From Pseudoneurospora amorphoporcata (Eukaryota > Ascomycota > Sordariomycetes > Sordariales > Sordariaceae): a stretch of 64,000 bases of DNA. The translations under genes and the position numbers were made by a program. Of this stretch, positions 45,136-56,026 are shown piece by piece. The first letter of the stretch is position 1. Each line of letters starts with the position of its first letter. The DNA lies in the NCBI GenBank assembly GCA_033297205.1, contig MU859197.1:33339-97338 (forward strand), read 5' to 3'. The notes below the pieces were generated by a model that saw nothing but the letters and a program-made list of their open reading frames with translations, was not told the origin of the DNA and made no database searches.

Positions 45136-47805
45136 ATGTACTCCGCTTGTGCTGTTGCCCTCCGGGCCGGAGCCCGTCGCGTTGTTCGCCGGGTTCCCAA
45201 GAGTGCTCGTGCCCTCCCCCGCGCTGTCGCCGCTCGCCGTCAGATCTCTACCTCGGCCGCTCGCTCGACCGATCTTACCACCCGGGGCATGATCGTCCAG
45301 ACCCTGTCCTCGGTCGGTTCCAAGCGCGAGGTCCAGCAGTACCTCTCCCTCTTCACCTCGGTCTCCTCCCAGCGTTTCGCCGTTATCAAGGTCGGCGGCG
45401 CCATCTTGACCGACTACCTCGACGAGCTTTGCGCCTCCCTCAAGTTCCTCTACACTGTCGGTCTCTACCCCGTCATTGTCCATGGTGCTGGTCCCCAGCT
45501 CAACAGACTCCTCGAGGATGCCGGTGTTGAGCCCCAGTTTGAGGAGGGTATCCGTGTTACCGATGCCAAGACCCTCCGTGTTGCCCGCGATCTCTTCCTC
45601 CAGGAGAACCTCAAGCTCGTCAACAAGCTTGAGGAGATGGGTGTCCACGCTCAGCCCCTTACCACTGGCATGTTCCGCGCCGACTACCTGAACAAGGAGA
45701 AGTGGGGTCTTGTCGGCAAGGTCACCGGCGTTAACAAGCAAGCGATCGAGACTGCCATTAGCAACGGCTATCTCCCCATCCTCACCTCCATGGCTGAGAC
45801 CGATGATGGCCAGATTCTTAACGTCAACGCTGATGTCGCCGCTGCCGAGCTAGCCCGTGCCCTTGAGCCCCTCAAGGTTGTCTACCTCTCCGAGAAGGGT
45901 GGTCTCTTCGATGCTGGTGGCCAGAAGATCTCCGCCATCAACCTCGACGAGGAGTACGAGCACCTCATGTCCCAGGCCTGGGTCAAGTATGGCACTCGCC
46001 TTAAGATCAAGGAGATCAAGGACCTCCTCGACACTCTTCCCCGCACCACCTCCGTTGCCATCATCCACCCTGAGGAGCTCCAGAAGGAGCTTTTCACCGA
46101 CTCCGGTGCCGGTACCCTTGTCCGCCGTGGCAGCAAGCTCCAGGCCGTCACCAGCCTCTCCGAGTTCAAGGACCTTGATGCTCTCAAGAACGTGCTCATC
46201 CGCGATCGCGAGACCCCCGATGCCAAGGAGACTGTTGAGAAGTACCTTGACTTCCTCAAGGAGAACCCCTTCAAGGCCTACTTCGACAGCTCCATGAACG
46301 CTCTTGCCATCGTCCTTCCCGCCAGCGAGGGTCGTCAGGCCACTCTTGCCACTCTTACTATCACCAAGTCTGGCTGGTTGACCAACATCGCTGACAACAT
46401 CTTCACTACCCTCAAGAAGGAGCACCCCTCCCTCGTCTGGACCGTCAAGGAGGACGATGAGAACCTTGGCTGGTTCTTCGACAAGGCTGACGGCAGCATT
46501 ACCCGCCAGGGTGATGTCATGTTCTGGTATGGCATTGAGAACGGCGACGAGATCGTCAAGCTCATGAAGGACTTCACCCAGAACGGCCGCGCCATGCTTG
46601 GCAACTCCAACCTCGAGTCTCGTCTTCGCCAGGCTGCTAGCAAGCCCGCTGGCCAGCAGGTTCGCAGCTATTCCACTCTCGCTCGCCGCCCTGCCCTTCC
46701 CAAGTTCAGCATTTCCAACCGCAGGGGCTACCTTACCCAGACCAACCCCAACCCCCCTGTTGGCAAGCAGAACGCCTCTATGGACCGTCCCGCCCGCGTG
46801 GCCCTCATCGGTGCTCGTGGTTACACCGGCCAGGAGCTGATCCGCCTCATCGACTCCCACCCCAACATGGAGCTCCACCACGTCTCTTCTCGTGAGCTCG
46901 CTGGCAAGAAGCTCGAGGGCTACAACAAGCAGGAAGTTATCTACGAGAACCTCAGCCCTGAGGATGTCCGTGACATGGAGAAGCGTGGCGAGATTGACTG
47001 CTGGGTCATGGCTCTGCCCAACGGTGTCTGCAAGCCCTTCGTCGAGGCCGTCTGGGAGGGTCGCAAGGCCTCCGGCCACAAGAGCGTCATTATCGATCTC
47101 TCTGCCGATTACCGCTTTGACAACAAGTGGACCTACGGTCTTCCTGAGCTTGTCCAGCGCAGCAACATCACCCAGGCTACTCAGATCGCCAACCCGGGCT
47201 GCTACGCTACTGCCGCCCAGCTCGGTATCTCTCCCCTGGTTCCCCACCTCGGTGGCATGCCCCATGTCTTCGGTGTCTCTGGCTACTCTGGTGCCGGCAC
47301 CAAGCCTTCTCCCAAGAACGATGTTGAGAACCTCACCAACAACATCATCCCCTACAGCTTGACTGGCCACATTCACGAGCGTGAGGTTAGCGCTCAGCTC
47401 GGTGCTGAGATTGCCTTCATGCCCCACGTCGCTGTCTGGTTCCGTGGTATCCACCAAACCATATCCATCCCCCTCAACAAGAGCATGACTTCCCGTGACA
47501 TCCGTCAGCTCTACCAGGACCGTTATGCTGGTGAGAAGCTCGTCAAGGTCGTTGGCGAGGCTCCCTCCGTTAAAAACATTGGCGGCAAGCACGGAGTTGA
47601 GATCGGTGGCTTCGAGGTTGACAAGTCCGGCCGTCGCGTTGTTATCTGCGCTACCATCGACAACCTTCTCAAGGGTGCCGCTACCCAGTGCCTGCGTAAG
47701 TTTACTACACTTCTCAGTTCAAGAGTATCTCTGCTAACCAGACCAACAGAGAACATGAACCTTGCTCTTGGCTACGCCGAGTACGAGGGTATTCCCACCA
47801 TGTAA
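45136..47805 (+). CDS. arg-6: arg-6: acetylglutamate kinase / acetylglutamyl-phosphate reductase precursor
   Basis: One 871-residue precursor supplies steps two and three of ornithine and arginine synthesis in the mitochondrial matrix. Exons are 45136-47695 and 47750-47805 (2616 bases); the 54-base intron splits the Gln codon of TQCLQNMNLALGYAEYEG. In order: an Arg/Ala-rich presequence (first 45 residues); the kinase domain from about residue 75 (AVIKVGGAILTD, YPVIVHGAGPQ, ILNVNADVAAAELARAL); an acetyltransferase-like regulatory domain at about 365-510 (MNALAIVLPASEGRQATLATLTITKSGWL-type); a linker near 515-550 rich in Ser/Arg (RSYSTLARRPALPKF) where the second proteolytic cut is expected; and the reductase from about 555 (RVALIGARGYTGQELIRL) with catalytic Cys689 in ANPGCYAT. 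The two enzymes are separated after import. The kinase is the arginine-inhibited step in Neurospora. CPC1-like sites lie upstream. Confidence 0.98.
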   Translation: MYSACAVALRAGARRVVRRVPKSARALPRAVAARRQISTSAARSTDLTTRGMIVQTLSSVGSKREVQQYLSLFTSVSSQRFAVIKVGGAILTDYLDELCASLKFLYTVGLYPVIVHGAGPQLNRLLEDAGVEPQFEEGIRVTDAKTLRVARDLFLQENLKLVNKLEEMGVHAQPLTTGMFRADYLNKEKWGLVGKVTGVNKQAIETAISNGYLPILTSMAETDDGQILNVNADVAAAELARALEPLKVVYLSEKGGLFDAGGQKISAINLDEEYEHLMSQAWVKYGTRLKIKEIKDLLDTLPRTTSVAIIHPEELQKELFTDSGAGTLVRRGSKLQAVTSLSEFKDLDALKNVLIRDRETPDAKETVEKYLDFLKENPFKAYFDSSMNALAIVLPASEGRQATLATLTITKSGWLTNIADNIFTTLKKEHPSLVWTVKEDDENLGWFFDKADGSITRQGDVMFWYGIENGDEIVKLMKDFTQNGRAMLGNSNLESRLRQAASKPAGQQVRSYSTLARRPALPKFSISNRRGYLTQTNPNPPVGKQNASMDRPARVALIGARGYTGQELIRLIDSHPNMELHHVSSRELAGKKLEGYNKQEVIYENLSPEDVRDMEKRGEIDCWVMALPNGVCKPFVEAVWEGRKASGHKSVIIDLSADYRFDNKWTYGLPELVQRSNITQATQIANPGCYATAAQLGISPLVPHLGGMPHVFGVSGYSGAGTKPSPKNDVENLTNNIIPYSLTGHIHEREVSAQLGAEIAFMPHVAVWFRGIHQTISIPLNKSMTSRDIRQLYQDRYAGEKLVKVVGEAPSVKNIGGKHGVEIGGFEVDKSGRRVVICATIDNLLKGAATQCLRKFTTLLSSRVSLLTRPTENMNLALGYAEYEGIPTM

Positions 47806-48122
47806 ATGAGCAAGCCTTGTTGGGTCTGATGATACCCCTAAGTATTGTCTGCCGCGAGTGACACATGTCGCTCGTTTTTTCCCCCAAAGGTTTTCCCAAT
47901 TTTAGCGAAATTTTTTGGGGTTCATGATTGGTCAACGTTTCCTCACATATACTGTTTTATCTTTTCACCTTTGGTTTATATGCGGTTCATATGGAGTTTT
48001 AGCTGGGCATTGTCGAAAACTGGATTTGATTCCCTTGCTTGTTTTTGCGCCCAAAATTGTTGTTATCTACCCCCGGTTTATGATGAAAGGTGTGGCTGGC
48101 CTGGCATCGTTGTATATATTAG

Positions 48123-48144
48123 GCTGCTGCTGCTGCTGCTGCTG
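48123..48144 (+). repeat. GCT trinucleotide microsatellite
   Basis: Seven GCT units followed by G, in the probable 3' UTR of arg-6 and directly before AATAAA. Confidence 0.85.
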
Positions 48145-48147
48145 GAA

Positions 48148-48153
48148 AATAAA
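48148..48153 (+). terminator. Possible poly(A) signal of arg-6
   Basis: AATAAA lies 343 bases after the arg-6 stop codon. That is long for a fungal 3' UTR, so a closer non-canonical signal may be used instead. Confidence 0.25.
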
Positions 48154-49411
48154 GAAGCGAAGTTCATAATGTATCCTGTCCGAGTTGGCAGGCTGGTGAG
48201 CCTTTATTTCCTTCAAGGGAAACCCCACCCACGCCTGAGCTTCACTCCAGCGCTCAATACCGGACGGTTCCGGACGATATGGTCCCGAAGCAGGTGGTCG
48301 CTTTATAACCTTTTCCTCGGGCCTGATGCCTTCCTAGGCCTCCTTCCTTCTATCCATCTCCCGGTCCTCGCCCGGGCGGTCCATCCACTACGATAGGGGT
48401 CCTACAAGCGGCCTCCGAGGTTTAGAACTCAAAACGCACCACACGGAGCCCGAAACTATCGCACACAGCACACAACCTCTTCCCTCAGCTCTGATACTAG
48501 TCCCAGAACGAACAGCGACCCCAGAATAAGGTTGCTACCCTACCGAGGGCTTCGCGTTCAGTCACTTTTGGCTGCTCCTGGATAGGCTCTTCGGCAGATC
48601 GACATATTGGCGCTATCGATTCGCTTCTGAACGGACGCGAACGACATGTCACCTTCAACGGACTTCAACGGTTGAACGACAGCGGTTAAAAGCAATCGAT
48701 AGGTTCGGATTTGGACAATACTCTGAAATCAAATTAGGGCGTTCTAGAAGGGTTTCTATCAAATGCCCATCCTACCTTTATTTTCCTGGATCCACGGGGG
48801 TCGACTAAGAGGTCTTCGCATGCTAACCAATACCACAGACATAAACATGTGAAAACGTCCACCATCCGCCATCCACTTTACCGCTGGGATCATCGTGGAG
48901 ATATCCAACCATGAAAATCTCCATGAACGTCGTGGTGGTTTCCAAAAGAGTCAAGATTACCTAGGCTTTTCAGCTTGTGGGTTTGTGGGTCGTGTAGTAT
49001 CAATATGCAAATGCAAGACAGCTCATTGCAAAGTCTAAAGCTGAGTTGGGGATACTACGTACCCGGCTCTCCACGTCAACAACACGGCCATACCATACTA
49101 CACTAGGACGATCATACCTCGTTCGGGCATCGGGGAGGCCAATCTCCGTCCCTCTCCCTACCGTCTCGTACTCTTGTCCATTCGGTTTCGATGATACTGG
49201 ATACCGGATGCCGGATGGATGCAAGATGTCGAAAGAGACTCATTTCGCCTATCTTCCGTGGCTGAGGGGGTCGTGAAGTGGTTCTTGGTGTAGGTATGGG
49301 ATGAAGGTTTGCACACTTGGTTCGGGCCCGGGGTGCCGGGGAGGAAGGTGGCTTTTGGGAAGTGTAGTTGTTGTTTGATGCGAACCGAAAGAGAAGGAAC
49401 AAAGTAATAAC

Positions 49412-49412
<1 letters not shown>

Positions 49413-49481
<69 letters not shown>
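49413..49481. repeat. A69 homopolymer
   Basis: An uninterrupted run of 69 A sits between AAAGTAATAACC and CCATATATA. It is the longest homopolymer of the window and gives false poly-Phe or poly-Lys frames. The true length is uncertain. Confidence 0.9.
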
Positions 49482-49483
<2 letters not shown>

Positions 49484-50206
49484 ATATATACACCAGGTTA
49501 TTCGGCGATTGTCACCGATCCGACTACTAGGCCTGGCGGCGGGATCCCGAGTTTTCCAAGTGCCTATGGTCGTATGTAGAAGTTTGGCTCTAACGGATGG
49601 GTGTTCGGACAAGAATAGTTAGTGCCTTATATAGCGAGGTAGAAGGTGCAGAAGTATCATATTGAGCAACTTGAGCAGAGGACGCAGAAACATGGGTAGA
49701 TACTTCCATGATGTGATGTGTACAAGTGATATTTAACACACAGTTATGAGCTTACAGATAAACCCCTGATTACAGAAACATACAACTACTTGGTACATTA
49801 TGGTCAACTCCCGTCTCTCACAACAGAAACTTATCCAGAAACGCCCAATTACAGCACTGACTGGCAAGGTACCGTAACCAACAAACACTAGCCTACCTGT
49901 AACCTTTCATCCCATTAACTCAGACACCCGTATCTACTTGTACCGCCGCTCCTTCCCAACTTCCTCTTTCTTAATTCATTTTTTTCTTTTTTCGTCTTGA
50001 TGCTGTCCAAGTTGATTTTCTCATGTGTTCAACAATGTATGATCTTGATAGCTACTTTGAGAATAATTGTAAAACGCTATATCAATGATGACGACGCCAA
50101 GTTGCACGCAACTTCTACCTTCTATTTATTTCACGACGCAGACTCCGTAAGCTCAAACGAACCACATACTTCCCAATGCGTCCTGAAGTCCTATACACCT
50201 CGACAG

Positions 50207-51952
50207 CTAATCTGTCTTGAGAGGCCTAGGTCTCGGAGCCTTGATAGAGAATAGCACGACATCGTACTCGCCAGATGTCTCCTCTTCCTTCTTCTCGGCC
50301 TCCTTCTCGCTCTTAGCACCATCCTTAGACTCCTTCTCATCCTTGTCCGCGACTGACTTTCTGACCTCATCACCATTGGCATCCAAGGTAACAACGACGT
50401 CCTTTGTGTCCAAGCTCCCATCCTCGGTATAACCCCACACATCTTTAAGCTCCCTACGAACCAGACCAGTCAGCCAGACGGACCCGGTGACGCAGGGTAC
50501 TAGGTATAGCAATGCGGGCTGTCCGTGGTTGAACACCTGAAGCATCGTCAAGGTGAGAACCATGCCCAAGGCATAACCTGTTACCGAAGCGTAAAAGTAG
50601 GGCTTGGGGAAAGCGGTTGCAGCTCTGACCGCGCCACATGCTGGGTTTGGCATCAGGTTGCCCAGTTTGGTGGTCCAGAAGCGGTTGCCCCATTGACCTT
50701 CGGACTCCACGAATGGTGTCTTGGTTCGTCGGAACTGCATTTCGGTCGTGGTAGTAACCGCCTTATCCGTGGATAAGGTCTGCTTAGGTGATATATCGAT
50801 AGGCTGATATTGGATCTGCCTCTTGTAGAACATGTACAGGTCGAAGCGAAGGGCAAGCGCCATGAGCAACCCGGGTACAACAATGTCTCCAAGTCCGAGC
50901 ATGCTAAAACCGGAAGAGCTCTTGAAGACGAGCTTGATCGGGGCGTCAACCTTTTTGGCAACGGTGATCATGAATGGACTGCAGAGCGCGGGTTAGTAAC
51001 TTGTTAACTGTCTTGACTGAAGGATGGGAGCATACGTGTAGAACACCATGACGATGTCATAGAAAAAGAGACCCCAAAGAACAGCGCTACCTATACCGAA
51101 AGACGTGGGGGAGAGCATGCCGAAAGCAGCGTAACACATGGCAGATCCAAGAATGTTTGAAAGGACATGCCACTCCATAAGGTGATAAGCAGTAGTTATT
51201 GCGATCGAGACTAAGAATCCCAGGATATGGTTGAACTTGATCTGGGACTTGAAAGAGCCGAAGCCATGAGCTGCAAGACGGACGGTCCACTTTTCCGTGA
51301 ACAGGTGCCGGATCTCCCACGAAAGTCTGTTGATACCGGTAGGCAGTGGCACACTGGAAACGATACCAGGGAAAGGCGACTTCTTCTCCGTGATCATAGC
51401 CTGGTCCGTCGTAGGGTCGACCAGTACCTGAGAGCGGCGTTCTGGATCGACATAATAGAGTCTGTTGCTGCGATCTGACCATACGCTTGGGAAGATGAAG
51501 CTGGTAATAATCTCCAAGGCGTCCCCAGACAGCTTGCCGAGGCCGGCAATGCCAGCGATGGACATGTAACCTCGTAGGATCTTGTTCAGCAGGTCGGGGT
51601 CCTTAAGCCACTCTAACAGATAGTAGAGCCCAATGAGAACAGCGCCGGCCAGAATGGGAAACATGATGGCATCTGAGGCAGTCAATCCTTCAGTGAACTG
51701 CTCGTCTTCCTTTGATTTCTTCTTCTTGTCCTTGTCTTCGGACTCTGCTGGGCCAGCGGAAGGAGGCCGGCGGATGGAACCATGAGCACCAAGCCAGATT
51801 ATGGTCAAGGCGCCGAAGATAACTTGAGCGTCAAACAAGAGCACTTCTGGCCTGAGGAACATGTCCCAGTGGAAAGTATATGGTTTGGTATCTGGGACCG
51901 TTGTTGGGGTAGTTCCCGTCGCGTTGACGGCCGTAGCATCAGGAGGAGCCAT
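50207..51952 (-). CDS. Signal peptide peptidase, intramembrane aspartyl protease (562 aa)
   Basis: This presenilin-type protease cuts leftover signal peptides and tail-anchored substrates in the ER membrane and, in fungi, can activate membrane-bound regulators. Exons on the minus strand are 51952-51036 and 50978-50207 (1689 bases); the intron (GTATGC...GCAG) joins VMVFYT-PFMITV in frame. Catalytic motifs are seen in order: YD in LFFYDIVMVF, GLGD in MLGLGDIVVPG, and the PALLYLVP motif. Several hydrophobic spans precede them (VIFGALTIIWLGAHG, MFPILAGAVLIGLYYLL, HILGFLVSIAITTAYHL). A lysine/aspartate-rich cytosolic loop (EDKDKKKKSKEDEQ) and a charged C-terminal tail (EKESKDGAKSEKEAEKKEEE) ending KTD frame the core. 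The start is the first real ATG (51952). Confidence 0.95.
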
Positions 51953-52534
51953 GGTGATATCCAAGTCGGCTCGCGATAATCATATGCCTTTATTTGTTGG
52001 AATCCGTTGCGAATTCGTAAATACTGGCACCGAGCTTCGGCTGTTTTTGTAGGAGTGAGAAAGATGAGATGATGACTTCTTCGACGTGGGATGCTGGGTT
52101 GGTGTTGAGGTGAAGCTGCGTGTCCAACCTGGAATGACGGAAGCGTGCCTCGGGGTCCCACAGTTTTTATGTTGTTGCTGGACTGTTAAAAGTTACAGGG
52201 CTGAAATGGGTATTTATAGTGGTTACAAGCTAGTTTCCTGCAGGGAAATAGCCATCTCTGATTTGTTTGCCCCGCTATTTTGTCACGTCCGGGCGGTTCT
52301 CCAGAAATTGTTAGTACATACAACAAGAGTCTCGCTTCCCTTCACTCACTGTTGAGTCGATTCATCCAACACAAAGACCATCATTACATCGGGTGCCGTA
52401 CGCATTCACTGCTCACCTCCATTTATACTAACCCTGACATTCACTTGACGAAGAGGCGCACGAATATCCAGAGAAGTCCTTATTTAGCTCATACACAGCT
52501 TAGAACGCAGTCCAGACATCACTTTTTTCATACA
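51953..52534. promoter_or_regulatory. Shared divergent promoter, signal peptide peptidase / MED31
   Basis: Only 582 bases separate the two start codons, so the two promoters must be close or overlapping. No clear TATA or named factor site was recognised. Confidence 0.45.
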
Positions 52535-52993
52535 ATGGCGTCCGATCCCATGTCAGTAAACAGTTCAGCAAGGGAGCTACCTGCGCCTCCGGGGTCAGGG
52601 GCAGACGAGCCCAAGTTTGGAGGATACACACGTTTCGAACTTGAACTGGAGGTATGCTTCATGAACTCCACGATCTCACGTACATGATGCTAACAAAGTT
52701 CTCAGTTTGTTCAAGCACTTGGCAACCCGCTGTATCTGAACCATCTTGCTTCCAGGAAGCTACTCAGCAATCCTGCCTTTGTCGCCTACCTCGACTATCT
52801 CCAGTACTGGAGCCGCCCACCTTACCTCAAGTATCTCACCTACCCTGGGCCTACCTTGAAGAACCTTCAGTTGCTACAGCAGGAAAAGTTCAGGCAGGAT
52901 ATCATCAGCCCAGACTTGGTCGAGCGTCTTAGGATGGAGGGCATGAAGGCCGGCATTGACTGGCACAAGGAGAGTTTTCCAAGCACGGCATAG
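52535..52993 (+). CDS. MED31: Mediator subunit MED31 (134 aa)
   Basis: MED31 (Soh1) is a small, highly conserved subunit of the middle module of the Mediator complex that links activators to RNA polymerase II. Exons are 52535-52651 and 52706-52993 (405 bases), joined in phase 0 at FELELE-FVQALGNP. The signature runs through the second exon: FVQALGNPLYLNHLASRKLL, AFVAYLDYLQYWSRPPYLKYL and YPGPTLKNLQLLQQEKFR. The N-terminal 30 residues are flexible and Pro/Ser-rich. The size is close to yeast Soh1. The ATG at 52535 (MASDPMSVNSS) has a good context. The 3' end faces the RPC11 gene only 211 bases away. Confidence 0.96.
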
Positions 52994-53204
52994 CTTGCGC
53001 GGTTAGAAGGATACCATGGACAGAAATGGGTAGGAAACAGCCTTTGAGCAACCAGTATCACACAAGTTCATTTTGATGTAGGTAGGATACCTCACAAGCA
53101 ATAACACGAAAACAAATACACATGCCCCAACGCCAAGCAATGCCCCCAATACCATGCATGTATTGATGGTCCGACTGGACCTGTCCTCATGAATTTGTCT
53201 TCTT

Positions 53205-53662
53205 CTAGTTGTTGTCCCTCCACCTGTGTCCGCAAGTCATACACTGCAAGACCATGTTAGCTTCTTTCACTCCTTCCCATATGTCCATGATGCCAGTAAT
53301 CTTACCTTGTAGAACGTCGTCATCGGCTCATCAGCACTACGAATCTGAACCTGGAAGAAGGCCGCCTCGTTTCCATTGCAGGTTCCGCTGTCACACTGGA
53401 CCTTGCCCTTTTGTGCATTGTCCCAAGCGCCTGGACCACCAAACACGTCTTCCTTCTCCTTACGCGGGAAGTTCTTGCGCGAGTAGATGGGCTTGTCGAT
53501 GGGATGCTCGTAAGGGCAGGTTCTGCACTCGAGCCGGTTGCCACCCGTGTCCGCTCGGGAGAGGATGAGGAGATTGGCGCAGAATGGGCAGACTGTGGTT
53601 GGCGTTAGTTCTGGTGTCCTAGTGTGTGTGTGTGTGCATTTACACTTACAAACGATAGGCAT
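53205..53662 (-). CDS. RPC11: RNA polymerase III subunit RPC11 (C11), 112 aa
   Basis: C11 is the TFIIS-like subunit of RNA polymerase III required for RNA cleavage, termination and re-initiation. Exons on the minus strand are 53662-53650, 53592-53306 and 53243-53205 (339 bases). The first exon codes only MPIV plus one base; splicing gives MPIVFCPFCANLLIL. The N-terminal zinc ribbon is CPFC...CRTCPY. The C-terminal ribbon starts with VQCDSGTCNGNEAAFFQVQIRS and carries the acidic hairpin residues SADEP followed by MTTFYKCMTCGHRWRDNN; the last exon supplies the CxxC pair that completes the metal site. Length equals the yeast protein within two residues. Both introns use GTAAG donors and CAG acceptors. 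Confidence 0.95.
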
Positions 53663-54585
53663 GTTTGCTTATTGATGAAGGAATGAGTTTGCTGGGTGTT
53701 ATAGTCCGTTACGGATGACGAGTGAGATGAGTCGTCGAGAGTATTGCCAAAGTTTTTGTTGACAAGTTTGATGAGAAGTGGTGGGGTAAAGTTTGATCAC
53801 TTTGGAATAACAATGACCCAAAACCAGTGAATTGCTACCACTTGCTGGGTTTTGTGGTCGCGGCGTGATATAGATCCTCAAATTGGAAACAGTCAACGGC
53901 GAGGAAGGTCCGAAAAAAGTGTTACAGATCGATGCGGTCCATTACTTCCATAAACCTTAAATGTAGTGCTCGAATTTTCATTGGTCAAATCTGCAGCACC
54001 AGCTGCCCCACCTTTCTGGTCAACCTACCTAGCGATGCCTGGACCCAGCTGCCCTGTTGTCGGGTTGGCTGGGACCCAGCGCATGCCATGGATGCCAGCG
54101 TCCTGATCCCCGCAGGAACCGACCACTCTGTGATACCAAGGACACTGCTACTGCCACCTCCTAACCAGCCCGTTAGGTAGGTCTAAATGCTTCAGACACA
54201 GGGGCAAACCACCACGACTGGCGATATCTCCTAAACACACAAACAATACATTGTCGCCGTCTATTCACCTTGAGGATCTCCCCTTGAGTGTTACGCGATC
54301 CCGAATCCTTTCCCCCGAAACCTGATTCGACAGCCCGGCCACCTCCGTACCGTACATCCACTTCTCCCCGCCGACCCATTTCTACGATTCCCGCTCGTAA
54401 TTAAGCGATTCCAGCGCCAATCTTACTCTTGACAACGCTCTCGCCGTCATCCCTCTTTGTTTTGCAACCGTCACTTTCAGTACTACTACCTACTTGTCCT
54501 TCCTCCTTGCAACAACCAAGAATCACCCATCACCCGCTGTTTCCGAGATACCGACAAGTGAACAAACACCAACCAGTAACCAACC
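53663..54585. promoter_or_regulatory. Divergent promoter, RPC11 / ankyrin protein
   Basis: The 923 bases between two start codons hold both promoters. The right-hand 200 bases are CT/CA-rich, as expected for a fungal leader. No gene or specific site was identified. Confidence 0.45.
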
Positions 54586-55330
54586 ATGGCCGGAAAGCTC
54601 CAGGACGAAGAACACGAGGTTCGTACCCCATACCCTCTCTGCACTCCCTCCTCCTCCCGTTGCTCCCTTTCCCTCCGCTCCTCCGCGCGAAATAACTAAA
54701 CTACAGACAACCCAAGCTGACCACAAGTTCCAAACCCAGGGCGCCTCCGTCGGCGAGCAGCTCATCGAAGCCTGCCGCCGCAACAACACCGATCTCCTCT
54801 CGGAGATCCTCTCCTCCAAGTCCGACGAAGAAATCTCCTCCCTCCTGAACGACACCACCACAGTAATGGGCAACCACCTCTACCACGAAGCCGCGCTGCG
54901 GGGTAACTACGAGATAATCGACATGCTGCTGGACCAACCCGGTTTCGAATGCGACCCCGTCAACCGAATCGAGGGGGATACACCCCTACACTCCGCCATC
55001 AGATGGATCAACAGCGAACCCGAGGCGCAGCGCGAGTTCGGTAATGCGCTGGTGGACATGATGTTGGAGGCTGGGTCGAACCCGCGGGTGAAGAATAAGG
55101 GCGGGCTGACGGCACTGCAGCTGGTTGATCCACGCAACAAAGGGCTGAGGGAGCTGATACAGAAGCATGAGTATGCGTTGTTGAACGCGGGAGACTTTGT
55201 CAGTGCGGAGGATGTTAAGCCACAGCAGGCGGTTTTGGATGTGGACGATGACGATGAGGATGCGGAGTTCAGTGGGAGTGATGATGAGGAAAGAGCGGAA
55301 TGGGAGAGGAGGAGGGCGGCGAGGAAGTGA
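54586..55330 (+). CDS. Ankyrin-repeat protein, Yar1-like (218 aa)
   Basis: The protein resembles Yar1, the ankyrin chaperone that escorts ribosomal protein uS3 (Rps3) to the 40S subunit; I assign this with moderate confidence. Exons are 54586-54618 and 54707-55330 (657 bases). The donor is the unusual GTTCGT and the acceptor CTACAG, phase 0 at EEHE-TTQAD. Ankyrin units are visible: GEQLIEACRRNNTDLLSEIL, NHLYHEAALRGNYEIIDMLL, GDTPLHSAIRWIN...ALVDMMLEAGSNP and GLTALQLVD...LRELIQKHEYAL. The C-terminus is acidic (DVDDDDEDAEFSGSDDEE) then basic (ERRRAARK), as in Yar1. The short first exon starts MAGKLQDEEHE. Confidence 0.88.
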
Positions 55331-56026
55331 AGGGCTCAAAGTTCTTGTTGAAGGATGACAAACGGGTTTGACGAGACTTCTTTCTGAGCCATGTCTATAT
55401 ACCCGAAGGGACACCAGAGTGTCCATACACTGCGACAGCTGTCTGGAGCCGCGGATCGGCAGCGCCATTGATATCTGGGTCTTCTTACGGCCCTAATATA
55501 TAAGGCTAGCATGATATCTGGCCCCACAACCGTTGGATTTATGCTTTGCGCTTATTGCAGCATGTAAAGCAGGCGATACCACTAGATTCTAGACCGGAGC
55601 AAGTGTTCTCGATACAGATAGGGGAGAGTTTGGATATATCAGATGAATACTTATCAACACATACCTGACCTCAGTTGACTTGATAGAGCGAAGACAGGGG
55701 TCTATTGCTAAGTACCGTTCATTTTCTCTTCAAGAGGCATCAGGGAAGGTAGATTCTGGCTGGGAAGAAAGTGTCATAGGGTATAAGAATAGGTAGGTAG
55801 TACAAAACAACATCTATCAACCTCTACACGCCCTCTTTACCAAACTGATTCGATCCAGCATGCAGTATAGAACTCAACAGGTCCAAGCAGGTGATAACCA
55901 GAGCTAAAAAGAAAAAAAAAAACCAAAAAACGAAAGAGTGGTCTAACGCCAAGCCAAAAGAAGAAATAGGGGTATACTATCAAAGTCAACAAAGGATTTT
56001 CAACCTCTAGGACACTCTCCAACTAC
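55331..56026. other. Convergent 3' spacer (ankyrin protein / thaumatin-like protein)
   Basis: About 700 bases with the 3' UTRs of both neighbours; an A-rich patch occurs at 55900-55935. Nothing else was recognised. Confidence 0.5.

Larger units (their letters stand above)
47806..50206. other. Convergent spacer (arg-6 / signal peptide peptidase)
   Basis: This 2.4-kb spacer holds both 3' UTRs. It contains a GCT microsatellite (48123-48144), AATAAA at 48148-48153 and a 69-A run. The stretch 48200-48700 is moderately GC-rich with short inverted words (CCGGACGGTTCCGGAC) but matched no RNA family I could recall. Confidence 0.45.

Noticed and set aside
45850..47592. 580-codon minus-strand open frame opposite arg-6
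   Set aside because: It is a shadow of arg-6, produced by strong C/G third-position bias that removes stops on the other strand. Its residues are a simple Val/Asp/Leu/Gly-rich pattern with no family content.
48200..48700. Possible structured RNA (SRP or RNase P RNA) downstream of arg-6
   Set aside because: GC-rich with short inverted words, but none of the conserved SRP or RNase P core motifs could be found in order.
49112..49612. Frames containing a long poly-Phe or poly-Lys stretch
   Set aside because: They simply read through the 69-A homopolymer.
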